Assembly (NCBI GenBank): GCA_001897675.1
Contig: MKUE01000132.1
Span: forward strand, 1 to 40,711
DNA length: 40,711 bases
DNA from: Thiobacillus sp. 65-1059
GTDB taxonomy: Bacteria; Pseudomonadota; Gammaproteobacteria; Burkholderiales; Thiobacillaceae
Direction of reading: 5' to 3'
The notes beneath the pieces are model-generated. The model was not told the DNA's origin and made no database searches. It worked only from the letters and a program-made list of their open reading frames with translations. Every line of letters starts with the position of its first letter. Position 1 is the first letter of the stretch. Of the stretch, positions 32,006 to 40,711 are shown piece by piece. Position numbers and translations under genes: made by a program.

Positions 32006-32706
32006 GGCTGCTCCAGTCGGGCGAGATCGCCGGCTTCCAGCCAGCGCCATGCGCCGGCGGGCAGGGTTGCGGGCAGGACATAGCCGCCGATGGCTTCGCG
32101 ATGCAGCGACTCGACCCGGTTGCCGGCCGCAGCGATCATGCGTTTGACCTGATGGTATTTGCCCTCGGCCAGGGTCAGCCGCAAGCTGCGCCCGTCGAGC
32201 GCCTCGCACGCCAGCGCGGCGATCGGCGCCGGCTCGTCGTTGAGCTGCACGCCGCTGCGCAAAGCGTCCAGCATGGCGTCGTCAAGCTGCTCGGCGCAGC
32301 CCGCACGGTACACCTTGGCGACGCCCTTCTTCGGCGAGGTCATGCGGTGGATGAACTGGCCGTCGTCGGAAAACAACAGCAGCCCGGTGGTGTCCTGATC
32401 TAGACGCCCCACGCATTGCACCCCGCGCTGCACCAGCGGCGGCGGCAACAGGGAAAACACGCTGGGATGATGGCTGGGGCGATGCGAGCACTCATACCCG
32501 GCCGGTTTGTGCATCAGCACATAGGCTTTCTCACGGTAACGCCAGCTGACGCCGTCGAGCGTCAGTTCCAACTGCGCCGGGTCGACCTCGGCCTCGGGAT
32601 CGTCGCAGGTCACGCCGTTGACCGCCACCTCGCCCATGCGCACCCGCGCCAGGCAGGCCTTGCGGCTGCCGAATCCCTGCGACTGCAGGGCGCGGTAGAG
32701 CTTCAC
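31984..32706 (-). CDS. rsuA: 16S rRNA pseudouridine(516) synthase RsuA
   Basis: RsuA makes pseudouridine 516 in 16S rRNA. The 240-residue protein has an N-terminal S4 domain ([20 protein letters not shown]), the linker [15 protein letters not shown] and the catalytic motif [18 protein letters not shown] with Asp103, then [10 protein letters not shown] and [18 protein letters not shown]. The Cys-Ser-His after KPAGYE and overall length fit RsuA better than RluB/E/F, though RluE-type cannot be fully excluded. It overlaps def by 22 bases and is preceded by mtnP in the same direction, 21 bases away. Confidence 0.9.
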   Translation of the reverse strand: MKLYRALQSQGFGSRKACLARVRMGEVAVNGVTCDDPEAEVDPAQLELTLDGVSWRYREKAYVLMHKPAGYECSHRPSHHPSVFSLLPPPLVQRGVQCVGRLDQDTTGLLLFSDDGQFIHRMTSPKKGVAKVYRAGCAEQLDDAMLDALRSGVQLNDEPAPIAALACEALDGRSLRLTLAEGKYHQVKRMIAAAGNRVESLHREAIGGYVLPATLPAGAWRWLEAGDLARLEQPWPSAMS

Positions 32707-32727
32707 AGGACCCGCTTCATCGCGCGT

Positions 32728-33489
32728 TCAGAACCGGCACAGCCCGGCAGCGTCGTTGGTCACCAGCTGCTCGAGCAGATGCCGCACCTGCAGCATCACC
32801 TCGCCCAGCACGGACTGGATCTCTTCCATCTGGATGCCGTCGGCCGACAGGCCGCGCCCGGCCGCATAGTTCACCACCACGCCCACCGCCGCGTAGCAGA
32901 GCGCCAGCTCGCGCGCCAGATAGGCTTCCGGCATGCCGGTCATCCCCACCATGTCGGCACCGTCGCGCTCCATGCGGTTGATTTCGGCCGCGGTTTCCAG
33001 GCGCGGCCCCTGCGTCACGCCGTACACGCCGCCATCGCGCAGGCTGATGCCTGCGCTGGCCGCGGCCTGAAGCAGCGCCTTGCGCATGCGGTCGCAGTAG
33101 GGAAACGTGAAGTCGAGATGGGTGACCGGTTTGCCGTTTTCGACCAAACAGGTGGCCTCCCGGCCATGGGTGTAGTCGATGATCTGGTCCGGGATGACCA
33201 GCATGCCGGGGATCAGCTCGGGATGAATGCCGCCGACCGTGGCCACCGACACCACGCGGTCGACACCGTGGTCCTTCAGCGCCCACAGGTTGGCGCGATA
33301 GTTCACCTCGTGCGGCGGAATGGTGTGGCCATAGCCATGGCGCGCCAGAAAGATCACTTCCTGGTCGCAGATGTGGCCAAAGGTGAGCGCGCCGGACGGC
33401 TCGCCGAAAGGCGTGCGCGCCACCTTGCGATGGGTGATTTCCAGATTGGCGAGCTGGGTCAGCCCCGTTCCGCCGATAATGCCCAACAT
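32728..33489 (-). CDS. mtnP: S-methyl-5'-thioinosine phosphorylase (MTAP/PNP family)
   Basis: A 253-residue class I nucleoside phosphorylase. Phosphate-site residues are visible: GGTG with Thr8, ARHGYGH with Arg50-His51, and SVATVGGI; the ribose-site motif is MVGMTGMPEAYLARE. At the purine-specificity position the chain has Asn208 in VVVNYAAGRG, where adenine-specific MTAP has Asp; Asn is the 6-oxopurine type, as in the Pseudomonas methylthioinosine phosphorylase, so hypoxanthine release from methylthioinosine is expected. The symbol mtnP is used in the broad sense. It follows hpt by one base, so the hypoxanthine product and its salvage enzyme are co-expressed. Confidence 0.88.
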   Translation of the reverse strand: MLGIIGGTGLTQLANLEITHRKVARTPFGEPSGALTFGHICDQEVIFLARHGYGHTIPPHEVNYRANLWALKDHGVDRVVSVATVGGIHPELIPGMLVIPDQIIDYTHGREATCLVENGKPVTHLDFTFPYCDRMRKALLQAAASAGISLRDGGVYGVTQGPRLETAAEINRMERDGADMVGMTGMPEAYLARELALCYAAVGVVVNYAAGRGLSADGIQMEEIQSVLGEVMLQVRHLLEQLVTNDAAGLCRF

Positions 33490-33490
33490 A

Positions 33491-34036
33491 TTATTTGTCC
33501 TTCAAAGCGTAAATAGCGGGCAGATTGCGCCACAGTCCGTAAGCGTCCATGCCGCAGCCGAACACATAGCGGTCGGGCACATCCAGCCCCACGAAATCGG
33601 CCCGGACCGGTTTGTCCAGCCCGTTGTCCTTGTTGGTCAGCACCGCCGACCATACCCGTGCCGCGCCCATGTGCAGGAGCTTGTCGCGGATCGCGGCCAG
33701 GGTCTCGCCCTCGTCCAGGATATCGTCCAGCACCAGCACACTGCGGCCCACCACGTTCTGGCCCGGCAGGACCCGCCATTCCACCTCGCCGCCGCTGGTT
33801 TTACCGCGATAGCGCGTCACGTGCAGGTAATCGAACTCCAGCGGAAAACCCAGCCGCGGCAGCAGCTGGCCGGCAAACACCACTGCTCCGCCCATCACCG
33901 CCAGCACCAGCGGAAAGTCCTCCGCCAGCACGCGGGAGATCTCTTTGCCCAGGCGATCGAGTACGGTCTGCACGGTGTCCGCAGACGCGACGCACTCGGC
34001 ATTGTCCAGCAACTGTTGCGCTTCAAACGGTGTCAT
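33491..34036 (-). CDS. hpt: Hypoxanthine-guanine phosphoribosyltransferase
   Basis: Hpt converts hypoxanthine (and usually guanine) plus PRPP to IMP or GMP. The 181-residue type I PRTase has the PRPP-binding motif VLVLDDILDEGETL at 100-113, AVMGGAVVFAG for the pyrophosphate loop and the flexible-loop stretch VTRYRGKTSGG; ADFVGLDVPDRYVFGCGMD near the end is the purine-binding hood region with conserved Val-Phe-Gly. It is followed one base later by the methylthioinosine phosphorylase gene, forming a salvage pair, and is divergent from ampD. Confidence 0.93.
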   Translation of the reverse strand: MTPFEAQQLLDNAECVASADTVQTVLDRLGKEISRVLAEDFPLVLAVMGGAVVFAGQLLPRLGFPLEFDYLHVTRYRGKTSGGEVEWRVLPGQNVVGRSVLVLDDILDEGETLAAIRDKLLHMGAARVWSAVLTNKDNGLDKPVRADFVGLDVPDRYVFGCGMDAYGLWRNLPAIYALKDK

Positions 34037-34066
34037 GACGCAGGGCGGGATTCGGCAAAAGCCGGC

Positions 34067-34095
34067 AGTCTAAGCCCTCGGCGCCGATGTTTCCA
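34067..34095 (-). promoter_or_regulatory. Candidate sigma-70 promoter of hpt-mtnP
   Basis: On the minus strand TGGAAA (34090-34095) and TAGACT (34067-34072), four of six matches each, are exactly 17 bases apart. A palindrome TCGGCGCCGA (34078-34087) lies in the spacer and could be an operator, but palindromes of this composition arise easily in GC-rich DNA. Confidence 0.4.
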
Positions 34096-34125
34096 GACTA
34101 TGCGCGGGTCGAGTAAGCTTGCGCC

Positions 34126-34686
34126 ATGCCGCTCTCCGCCCTTCATCCCCGCATTCTCGATGCGCTTGGCTGGCTGTCCGCTTCGCGCCGGCTGCCCTCG
34201 CCCAATTGCGACGCGCGCCCGGAAGGGACGGCGATCGAACTCATCGTCATCCACAACATTTCGCTGCCGCCGGGCGTGTTCGACGGCGATGCGGTGGCCG
34301 ACCTCTTCACCAACCGGCTCGACTGGGATGCGCATCCGTATTACCAGGGCATCCGTGGGCTCAGGGTATCGGCGCATTTCTTCATCCGCCGCGATGGCAC
34401 CCTGATCCAGTTCGTGCCGTGCACGCTGCGCGCCTGGCACGCCGGGATGTCGACTTGGCAAGGGCGCGAGCGCTGTAACGACTTTTCCATCGGGATCGAG
34501 CTCGAGGGAACGGACGACCAGTCTTTCACCGAAGCCCAGTACGCCGCCCTGGCTCCGCTGGTGCGCTCGCTGAAACAAGCCTATCCGATCCAGGCCGTGG
34601 TGGGGCACAGCGACATTGCCGCGGGCCGCAAGACCGATCCGGGCCCCCATTTCGACTGGCAGCGCCTGCATGCGCAGATCGCCTGA
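34126..34686 (+). CDS. ampD: 1,6-anhydro-N-acetylmuramyl-L-alanine amidase AmpD
   Basis: AmpD is the cytoplasmic zinc amidase that cleaves the stem peptide from anhydromuropeptides during wall recycling; its loss can induce AmpC beta-lactamase in species with AmpR. The 186-residue protein has the amidase-2 zinc ligands His43 (ELIVIHNISLPPG), His161 (VVGHSDIAAGRKTDPGPHFD) and Asp171, plus the substrate stretch AHFFIRRDGTLIQFVP and CNDFSIGIELEG. No signal peptide is seen, fitting the cytoplasmic AmpD rather than AmiD. The phospholipase-D-like gene starts 17 bases before its end. Confidence 0.95.
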   Translation: MPLSALHPRILDALGWLSASRRLPSPNCDARPEGTAIELIVIHNISLPPGVFDGDAVADLFTNRLDWDAHPYYQGIRGLRVSAHFFIRRDGTLIQFVPCTLRAWHAGMSTWQGRERCNDFSIGIELEGTDDQSFTEAQYAALAPLVRSLKQAYPIQAVVGHSDIAAGRKTDPGPHFDWQRLHAQIA

Positions 34687-36259
34687 ATCGCTCTGCCTTG
34701 CCGGCGCGGCGCTGGCCGCGCTGCTGGCGCTGGCCGGCTGCGCGCCCACGCTCAGGATGAACGCCGAGCGCCCGCCTTCGCAGGCCATCTCGAACCACGC
34801 CGACAGCCCCCTCAAGGCGCACCTGTCGGCCCACATCCCGGCCGGCGAATCGGGCTTTCATCTGCTGCAGGACGGCCGTGCGGCGCTGGCCGCCAGGCTG
34901 GCGCTGGCGCAGCGCGCGACCCGCACGCTCGACGTCCAGTACTACCTGTTCCACAACGACACCACCGGCAAGCTGGTCGCCGCGGCATTGCTGGTGGCCG
35001 CCGAACGCGGCGTGCGCGTGCGCGTGCTGGTCGACGACATCGACACCGCCGACAAGGAACTCCGGCTCGCCACGCTGAACGCCCACCCCAACATCCAGGT
35101 GCGGCTGTTCAACCCTTTCCATACCCGCAGCACCAATCTTTTCGTCAAAGGCTGGCAAGCGCTGCGCGAAAGCGTCCGCCTCAACCGCCGCATGCACAAC
35201 AAGGTCTTCATCGCCGACAACCAGCTCGGCATCACCGGCGGGCGCAACATCGGCGACGAATATTTCGATGCCCACCACGACCTCGCCTTCGTCGACCTCG
35301 ACGTCATTGCCGCGGGCGCCATCGTCGACAGCCTGTCGCAATCGTTCGATCAATACTGGAACAGCGATGCGGTGGTGCCCGCCGCTGCCCTGCCGGTCAA
35401 TGCCAGCGACATCCGGCTGCAGCGCACCACCCGGTTGTTGCAGCAGTACCGCGCGCAGCAGCTCGACAGCGACTATGGCCGCGCGCTGACTGCCGCCGAC
35501 CCCCTCCCCAAACTACTGGCAGGGAAAATCCCCTGGCACATCGCGCGCGCCGATCTCATCGTCGACCCGCCGGGCAAGGTCCTCAAGCGCAGCAAATCGC
35601 CGTCCAAACTGCTGATCGGCCAGCTTGCAGGACTATGGGTCGACCCCTCCCGGCGTGCCCTCATCGTGTCGCCCTACTTCGTGCCCGGTTCCCTCGGCAT
35701 GGCTTACTTCGAGTACTGGCGCAGCCAGGGCGTGCAGGTCGACGTGCTGACCAATGCCTATGCCGCCAGCGACGTGCCGCTGGTACACGCCGGCTATGCC
35801 AATTACCGCATCCCGCTGCTGCAGGCGGGAATCAATCTCTATGAACTGAAACCGGTCGCCGAACCCATCGGCGGCCGCCTGCGCGACCTCGGCAGCGGCT
35901 CGTCGCGCGCCAGCCTGCACGCAAAGACCTTCGTCTTCGACGACGAGCACGTCTTCATCGGCAGCTTCAATCTCGATCCACGCTCGGCGTTGCTCAACAC
36001 CGAAATGGGGCTGGTCATCCATTCGCCCGAACTGGCCCGCCAGGTCACCGCCATCGCCGAGGATGCGATGCGCCCCGAACGCAGCTACCAGCTGCGGCTC
36101 GTCGTCGAGAAAACCGCAAAAGGCATCGCGCAACGCCTGCAATGGCGCGATATCCACCAGGGTGCCGAGCGCATTTTCGATCTCGAACCCGAAACCACCC
36201 CGATCCAGCGCGGCCTGTTGCGCGTGCTGCAGGCGCTGCCGATCGAGGAACATCTCTGA
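34670..36259 (+). CDS. Phospholipase D-like lipoprotein (ClsC/YmdC type)
   Basis: A 529-residue protein with two HKD active-site halves. It starts with a signal peptide and lipobox LAGC (Cys24), so it is probably a lipoprotein. HKD 1 is MHNKVFIADNQLGITGGRN with H176, K178, D183; HKD 2 is LHAKTFVFDDEHVFIGSFN with H417, K419, D424, followed by LDPRSALLNTEMGLVI. The order and the NIGDEYF and YFVPG stretches are like E. coli ClsC (YmdC), which makes cardiolipin from phosphatidylethanolamine and phosphatidylglycerol with YmdB, but substrate is inferred. The ATG at 34670 begins the signal peptide; the open frame extends upstream into ampD. Overlap with ampD suggests coupling. Confidence 0.88.
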   Translation: MRRSPESLCLAGAALAALLALAGCAPTLRMNAERPPSQAISNHADSPLKAHLSAHIPAGESGFHLLQDGRAALAARLALAQRATRTLDVQYYLFHNDTTGKLVAAALLVAAERGVRVRVLVDDIDTADKELRLATLNAHPNIQVRLFNPFHTRSTNLFVKGWQALRESVRLNRRMHNKVFIADNQLGITGGRNIGDEYFDAHHDLAFVDLDVIAAGAIVDSLSQSFDQYWNSDAVVPAAALPVNASDIRLQRTTRLLQQYRAQQLDSDYGRALTAADPLPKLLAGKIPWHIARADLIVDPPGKVLKRSKSPSKLLIGQLAGLWVDPSRRALIVSPYFVPGSLGMAYFEYWRSQGVQVDVLTNAYAASDVPLVHAGYANYRIPLLQAGINLYELKPVAEPIGGRLRDLGSGSSRASLHAKTFVFDDEHVFIGSFNLDPRSALLNTEMGLVIHSPELARQVTAIAEDAMRPERSYQLRLVVEKTAKGIAQRLQWRDIHQGAERIFDLEPETTPIQRGLLRVLQALPIEEHL

Positions 36260-36266
36260 AGCACGG

Positions 36267-36272
36267 TAAAAT
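36267..36272 (+). promoter_or_regulatory. Possible -10 element for purT
   Basis: TAAAAT in the context GGTAAAATCCCG lies 30 bases before the purT ATG, just after the phospholipase-like gene ends. The region 17 bases upstream (36244-36249, CGAGGA) is not a recognisable -35. Confidence 0.35.
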
Positions 36273-36301
36273 CCCGTTTTTTTGCTCCCAGGATTCCGGC
36301 C

Positions 36302-37498
36302 ATGCGCCTCGGCACCCCGCTCTCTCCTTCCGCCACCCGCGTCATGCTGCTGGGGGCGGGCGAACTCGGCAAGGAAGTCGCCATCGCCCTGCAGCGCCTC
36401 GGCGTCGAAGTCGTCGCGGTGGATCGCTACGCCGACGCTCCCGGCCATCAGGTGGCGCACCGCGCGCACGTGATCGACATGAGCGACGGCGCGACCCTGC
36501 GCGCGCTGATCGAAGCGGAGAAACCGCAGCTGGTGGTGCCGGAGATCGAGGCCATCGCCACCGAAACTCTGCTGGAAATCGAGGCCGCCGGACTGGCGGA
36601 GGTCATCCCCACCGCGCGCGCCGCCAACCTCACCATGAACCGCGAGGGCATCCGCCGGCTGGCGGCGGAAACGCTGGGCCTGCCAGCGTCGCCCTACGTG
36701 TTCGCCGACAGCCTGGCTGCGCTGTCGGCCGCAGCCGACCGGCTGGGCTATCCGGTGATCGTCAAGCCGGTGATGTCGTCGTCCGGCAAGGGGCAATCGC
36801 GGGTGGACGATGCCAGCCAGCTGGCGGCCGCCTGGGACGCGGCCGCCAGCGGCGGACGGGTCGACAAGGGGCGCGTCATCGTCGAAGGGATCATCGATTT
36901 CGATTACGAAATCACGCTGCTGACCGTGCGCGCGCTCGGCGCCTCGGGTACGGTCGAGACGCATTTCTGCGAACCGATCGGCCACCTGCAGGTGAAGGGC
37001 GATTACGTCGAATCGTGGCAGCCGCAGGCGATGTCCGCCGCGGCGCTGGCGCGCGCGCAGGAAATCGCCGCCGCCGTCACCGCCAATCTCGGCGGGCGCG
37101 GGATTTTCGGCGTGGAATTGTTCGTCAAGGGCGACACCGTGTGGTTCTCCGAAGTCAGCCCGCGCCCCCACGACACCGGCATGGTGACGATGGCGACGCA
37201 GCGGCAGAACGAATTCGAGCTGCACGCGCGCGCCATCCTCGGTCTGCCGGTCGACGCGAGCCTGCGCGAGCCCGGCGCCTCGGCGGTGATCTACGGCGGC
37301 ATCGAAGCGGCCGGCATCGCTTTCGACGGCGTGGCCGATGCCATGCGCACGCCCGGCGTCGATCTGCGGCTGTTCGGCAAGCCCGAGGCCTTCGTCAACC
37401 GCCGCATGGGGGTGGCACTCGCCGCCGCCGCCGACACGGACGAGGCCCGCCTGCATGCCAGGGCTGCGGCGGCGGCGGTCAAGCCGGTGCAGGGCTGA
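36302..37498 (+). CDS. purT: Formate-dependent phosphoribosylglycinamide formyltransferase
   Basis: PurT forms formyl-GAR from GAR, formate and ATP, the folate-independent alternative to PurN in purine synthesis. The 398-residue ATP-grasp protein has the Rossmann start [34 protein letters not shown], the ATP-grasp stretch [37 protein letters not shown] and the metal-site stretch [20 protein letters not shown]. It is followed by the haemoglobin gene after three bases. No close purine-operon neighbour is present, though hpt is 2.3 kb upstream on the other strand. Confidence 0.97.
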   Translation: MRLGTPLSPSATRVMLLGAGELGKEVAIALQRLGVEVVAVDRYADAPGHQVAHRAHVIDMSDGATLRALIEAEKPQLVVPEIEAIATETLLEIEAAGLAEVIPTARAANLTMNREGIRRLAAETLGLPASPYVFADSLAALSAAADRLGYPVIVKPVMSSSGKGQSRVDDASQLAAAWDAAASGGRVDKGRVIVEGIIDFDYEITLLTVRALGASGTVETHFCEPIGHLQVKGDYVESWQPQAMSAAALARAQEIAAAVTANLGGRGIFGVELFVKGDTVWFSEVSPRPHDTGMVTMATQRQNEFELHARAILGLPVDASLREPGASAVIYGGIEAAGIAFDGVADAMRTPGVDLRLFGKPEAFVNRRMGVALAAAADTDEARLHARAAAAAVKPVQG

Positions 37499-37501
37499 GC
37501 G

Positions 37502-37882
37502 ATGCAAACCCATTACGAACGCCTCGGCGGCGGCGAAACGATTCGCAAGCTGGTAGACCGTTTTTACGACCTGATGGACGAAGATCCGGATTATTACGGC
37601 ATCCGCAAGCTGCATCCGGCGGACCTCACCGAGTCGCGCAACAAGCTCGCCTGGTTTCTTTCCGGCTGGACCGGCGGGCCGCCGGAATACACCGACCGCT
37701 TCGGCCACCCGTTCCTGCGCCGCCGCCATCTGCCCTTTGTCATCGGCGAAGCCGAGCGCGACCAGTGGATGGGCTGCATGGTCCGTGCGATGCAGGACGT
37801 CGGGGTGGATGCCGCAATGCAGCAGGAAATGACAGCGGCGTTCTTCAAGACTGCCGATTTCATGCGCAACCAGCCGGAATGA
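37502..37882 (+). CDS. Group II truncated haemoglobin
   Basis: A 126-residue 2-on-2 globin. The proximal haem-ligand His76 sits in FLRRRHLPFVIG, with B-helix Tyr22 in DRFYDLMDEDP and the group II Trp (G8) at W89 in RDQWMGCMVRAM; FLSGWTGGPPEYTDRFGHP is the usual EF segment. Such globins bind O2 or NO tightly and are often linked to redox or nitrosative stress; the role here is unproven. It lies between purT (three-base gap) and the unknown membrane-anchored protein (one-base gap), so the three are likely one operon. Confidence 0.93.
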   Translation: MQTHYERLGGGETIRKLVDRFYDLMDEDPDYYGIRKLHPADLTESRNKLAWFLSGWTGGPPEYTDRFGHPFLRRRHLPFVIGEAERDQWMGCMVRAMQDVGVDAAMQQEMTAAFFKTADFMRNQPE

Positions 37883-37883
37883 C

Positions 37884-39140
37884 ATGAAACGGCTTGTCGG
37901 TTGGGGTGCCCTGTTCGCCGTGCTGGCCGCGCTCGCCGTGCTGCCCTGGCTGATGCTGGACGACGCGCCGGCGATCGAGCCGCCCGCCGAGTTTCGCCGC
38001 ACCGATCTGGCCTGGGTCAAAACGCTGTTCCAGAAACATGATCCGCGCCGCCAGACGCCCGACGTGGTTCAGAGCATCCAGCTCGACGAGGCCGAGCTCA
38101 ACCGGCTGCTGAACTATGTCGTCGAACTGCGCCGCGTCAGCGGCATTGCCGCCGAACTCACTCCCGGCATGGCCACGCTTTCCGCCACCCTCGCCGTACC
38201 GCCCAACCCGTTTGGCCGTTACCTCAATCTCACCGCGGAAGTCGCCGAGGTGCCTGGCGGCATCCGGATTCAAAGCCTGCAACTGGGCAGCCTGCCGCTG
38301 CCCGGCGCGCTGGCCGACTGGGCGGCGCGCCAGGCGCATCGCTGGCTGCGCCGCGACAAGACCTACGCCGCGCTGGCCGATGCGTTCACCCAGATCAATT
38401 TCGATGAAAATCAGGCCACCCTGGATTACCGCTGGCATCCCGAATTGCTGACCCGACTGGAACGCAAAAGCGCGGAATTGCTGATTGCCCCCGAGGACCA
38501 GACGCGCATGCTGGCTTATGCCGAACGGCTGGAAGCCCTGCTGAAGCCCCATCCGCACGGCAGCACCGTGCCGCTGGTGCGGATCACCGGCCCCCTGTTT
38601 ACGTACGCCCTGCAAACCGGCGGCGATGCACGCGAGGAAAATCGGGCCGCGCTCACTGCCCTGGCGGCCTATCTGGCCGGGATCAGCCTGCCCAAGCTAC
38701 TGGAAGGCGACAGCCGCTCGATCCGCCGGGCGCCGCGCGTGCTGCTGTCGCTGCATGGGCGGCGCGACTTTGCCGAGCATTTCATGATTTCCGCTGCGCT
38801 GTCGGTCAACGGCGGTAGCCGTCTGGCCAACGCCATCGGCCTGATCAAGGAAGAGGAAGATGCGGGCAAGGGTTCCGGCTTCAGCTTCACCGACCTCGCC
38901 GCCAACCGCGCCGGCGTCCGGCTGGGCGAGCGCGCCACCGGCGCTGCCGCGACGCGGGTGCGCCAGCATCTGGCGCTTGCCCGCAACGATGCCGATTTGC
39001 TGCCGGATTTCCGCGACCTGCCGGAATTCATGCCGCAGGCCGAATTCGACCGCCGCTTCGGCCCCATCGGCAGCGCACGCTACCAGCACGTCATCGCCCG
39101 CATCGACGCCCGCCTGGCCGCACACCCGCTCGCACAATAA
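37884..39140 (+). CDS. Membrane-anchored protein of unknown function
   Basis: A 418-residue protein, not recognised. One hydrophobic helix (about 6-24, WGALFAVLAALAVLPWLML) suggests an inner-membrane anchor with a large periplasmic part. The N-terminal soluble region (LDEAELNRLLNYVVELR, then MATLSATLAVPPNPFGRYLN and LGSLPLPGALADW) recalls the YpmS/DUF2140 beta-rich layout, by eye only. A conserved-looking tail runs GFSFTDLAANRAGVRLGERA to LPEFMPQAEFDRRFGPIG and could be a helical binding module. No catalytic motif was found. It starts one base after the haemoglobin stop, so the two are probably made together. The gene after it, typA, has its own promoter. Confidence 0.7.
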   Translation: MKRLVGWGALFAVLAALAVLPWLMLDDAPAIEPPAEFRRTDLAWVKTLFQKHDPRRQTPDVVQSIQLDEAELNRLLNYVVELRRVSGIAAELTPGMATLSATLAVPPNPFGRYLNLTAEVAEVPGGIRIQSLQLGSLPLPGALADWAARQAHRWLRRDKTYAALADAFTQINFDENQATLDYRWHPELLTRLERKSAELLIAPEDQTRMLAYAERLEALLKPHPHGSTVPLVRITGPLFTYALQTGGDAREENRAALTALAAYLAGISLPKLLEGDSRSIRRAPRVLLSLHGRRDFAEHFMISAALSVNGGSRLANAIGLIKEEEDAGKGSGFSFTDLAANRAGVRLGERATGAAATRVRQHLALARNDADLLPDFRDLPEFMPQAEFDRRFGPIGSARYQHVIARIDARLAAHPLAQ

Positions 39141-39161
39141 CAACGAATTGTCAAACAACCA

Positions 39162-39170
39162 TGCTATAAT
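39162..39170 (+). promoter_or_regulatory. Extended -10 promoter of typA
   Basis: TGCTATAAT is a perfect extended -10 (TGn plus TATAAT) 31 bases before the typA ATG, in an AT-rich stretch. TTGTCA (39148-39153) is nearby but only 11 bases upstream, so the promoter probably relies on the TGn contact instead of a standard -35. Confidence 0.65.
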
Positions 39171-39200
39171 TTTGGGCTTCCCGCAATCCGGCCCCCCATC

Positions 39201-40711
<1,511 letters not shown>

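Noticed and set aside
35633-38020. 795-codon minus-strand open frame opposite the phospholipase-like, purT and globin genes
   Set aside because: It crosses three well-supported genes on the other strand and has low-complexity Arg/Gly/Ala composition.

Overview
This is a high-GC, gene-dense chromosomal segment from a Gram-negative bacterium. The lipid A genes, the BamA and BamD outer-membrane assembly factors, the PII/GlnD nitrogen-sensing pair and the gene order rpsB-tsf-pyrH-frr-uppS-cdsA-dxr-rseP-bamA-skp-lpxD-fabZ-lpxA-lpxB-rnhB all point to Proteobacteria. Sequence flavour (NadC, SucCD-NadE-GlnB, a periplasmic-type DNA ligase, a 6-oxopurine-type MtnP homologue) suggests a betaproteobacterium, perhaps near Thiobacillus/Nitrosomonadales; that placement is inference. 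No insertion sequence, prophage, CRISPR array, rRNA or tRNA was seen.

Layout. 1-5.9 kb: the 5' part of clpB (minus) behind a heat-shock-type promoter, divergent from a plus-strand run nadC / GNAT acetyltransferase / exported ATP-dependent DNA ligase; then rluD-pgeF (minus), divergent from bamD. 5.9-9.9 kb: a minus-strand operon sucC-sucD-nadE-glnB in which all three junctions are ATGA overlaps. 9.9-13.1 kb: a FemAB/GNAT-like protein, a cation antiporter, a frameshifted thioredoxin-like remnant, two adjacent ~87-bp terminal-inverted-repeat elements and a CopD-like membrane protein. 13.1-27.1 kb: one very long minus-strand operon from rpsB to rnhB covering translation factors, UMP synthesis, isoprenoid and phospholipid precursors, outer-membrane protein assembly and lipid A. 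27.4-30.7 kb: map and glnD. 30.7-31.4 kb: two tiny minus-strand genes behind a near-consensus flagellar sigma-28 (FliA) promoter, the first resembling FlaF. 31.5-34.0 kb: rsuA-def and hpt-mtnP (minus). 34.1-40.7 kb: ampD, a two-HKD phospholipase-D-like lipoprotein, purT, a truncated haemoglobin, an unknown membrane-anchored protein and the 5' part of typA.

How the parts fit. GlnB (with its uridylylation Tyr51) and its modifying enzyme GlnD are both here, and glnB is translated in line with succinyl-CoA synthetase and NAD synthetase, putting a 2-oxoglutarate/ATP sensor next to the TCA step downstream of 2-oxoglutarate. Envelope biogenesis dominates the centre: UppS, CdsA and Dxr supply carriers and lipids, LpxA/LpxD/LpxB/FabZ make lipid A, and Skp/BamA (with BamD elsewhere in the window) insert porins. 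MtnP and Hpt form a purine-salvage pair. AmpD and PgeF act on peptidoglycan turnover or editing. The least ordinary signals are the FliA-driven small operon, the paired inverted-repeat elements, the structured rpsB leader and the exported DNA ligase.
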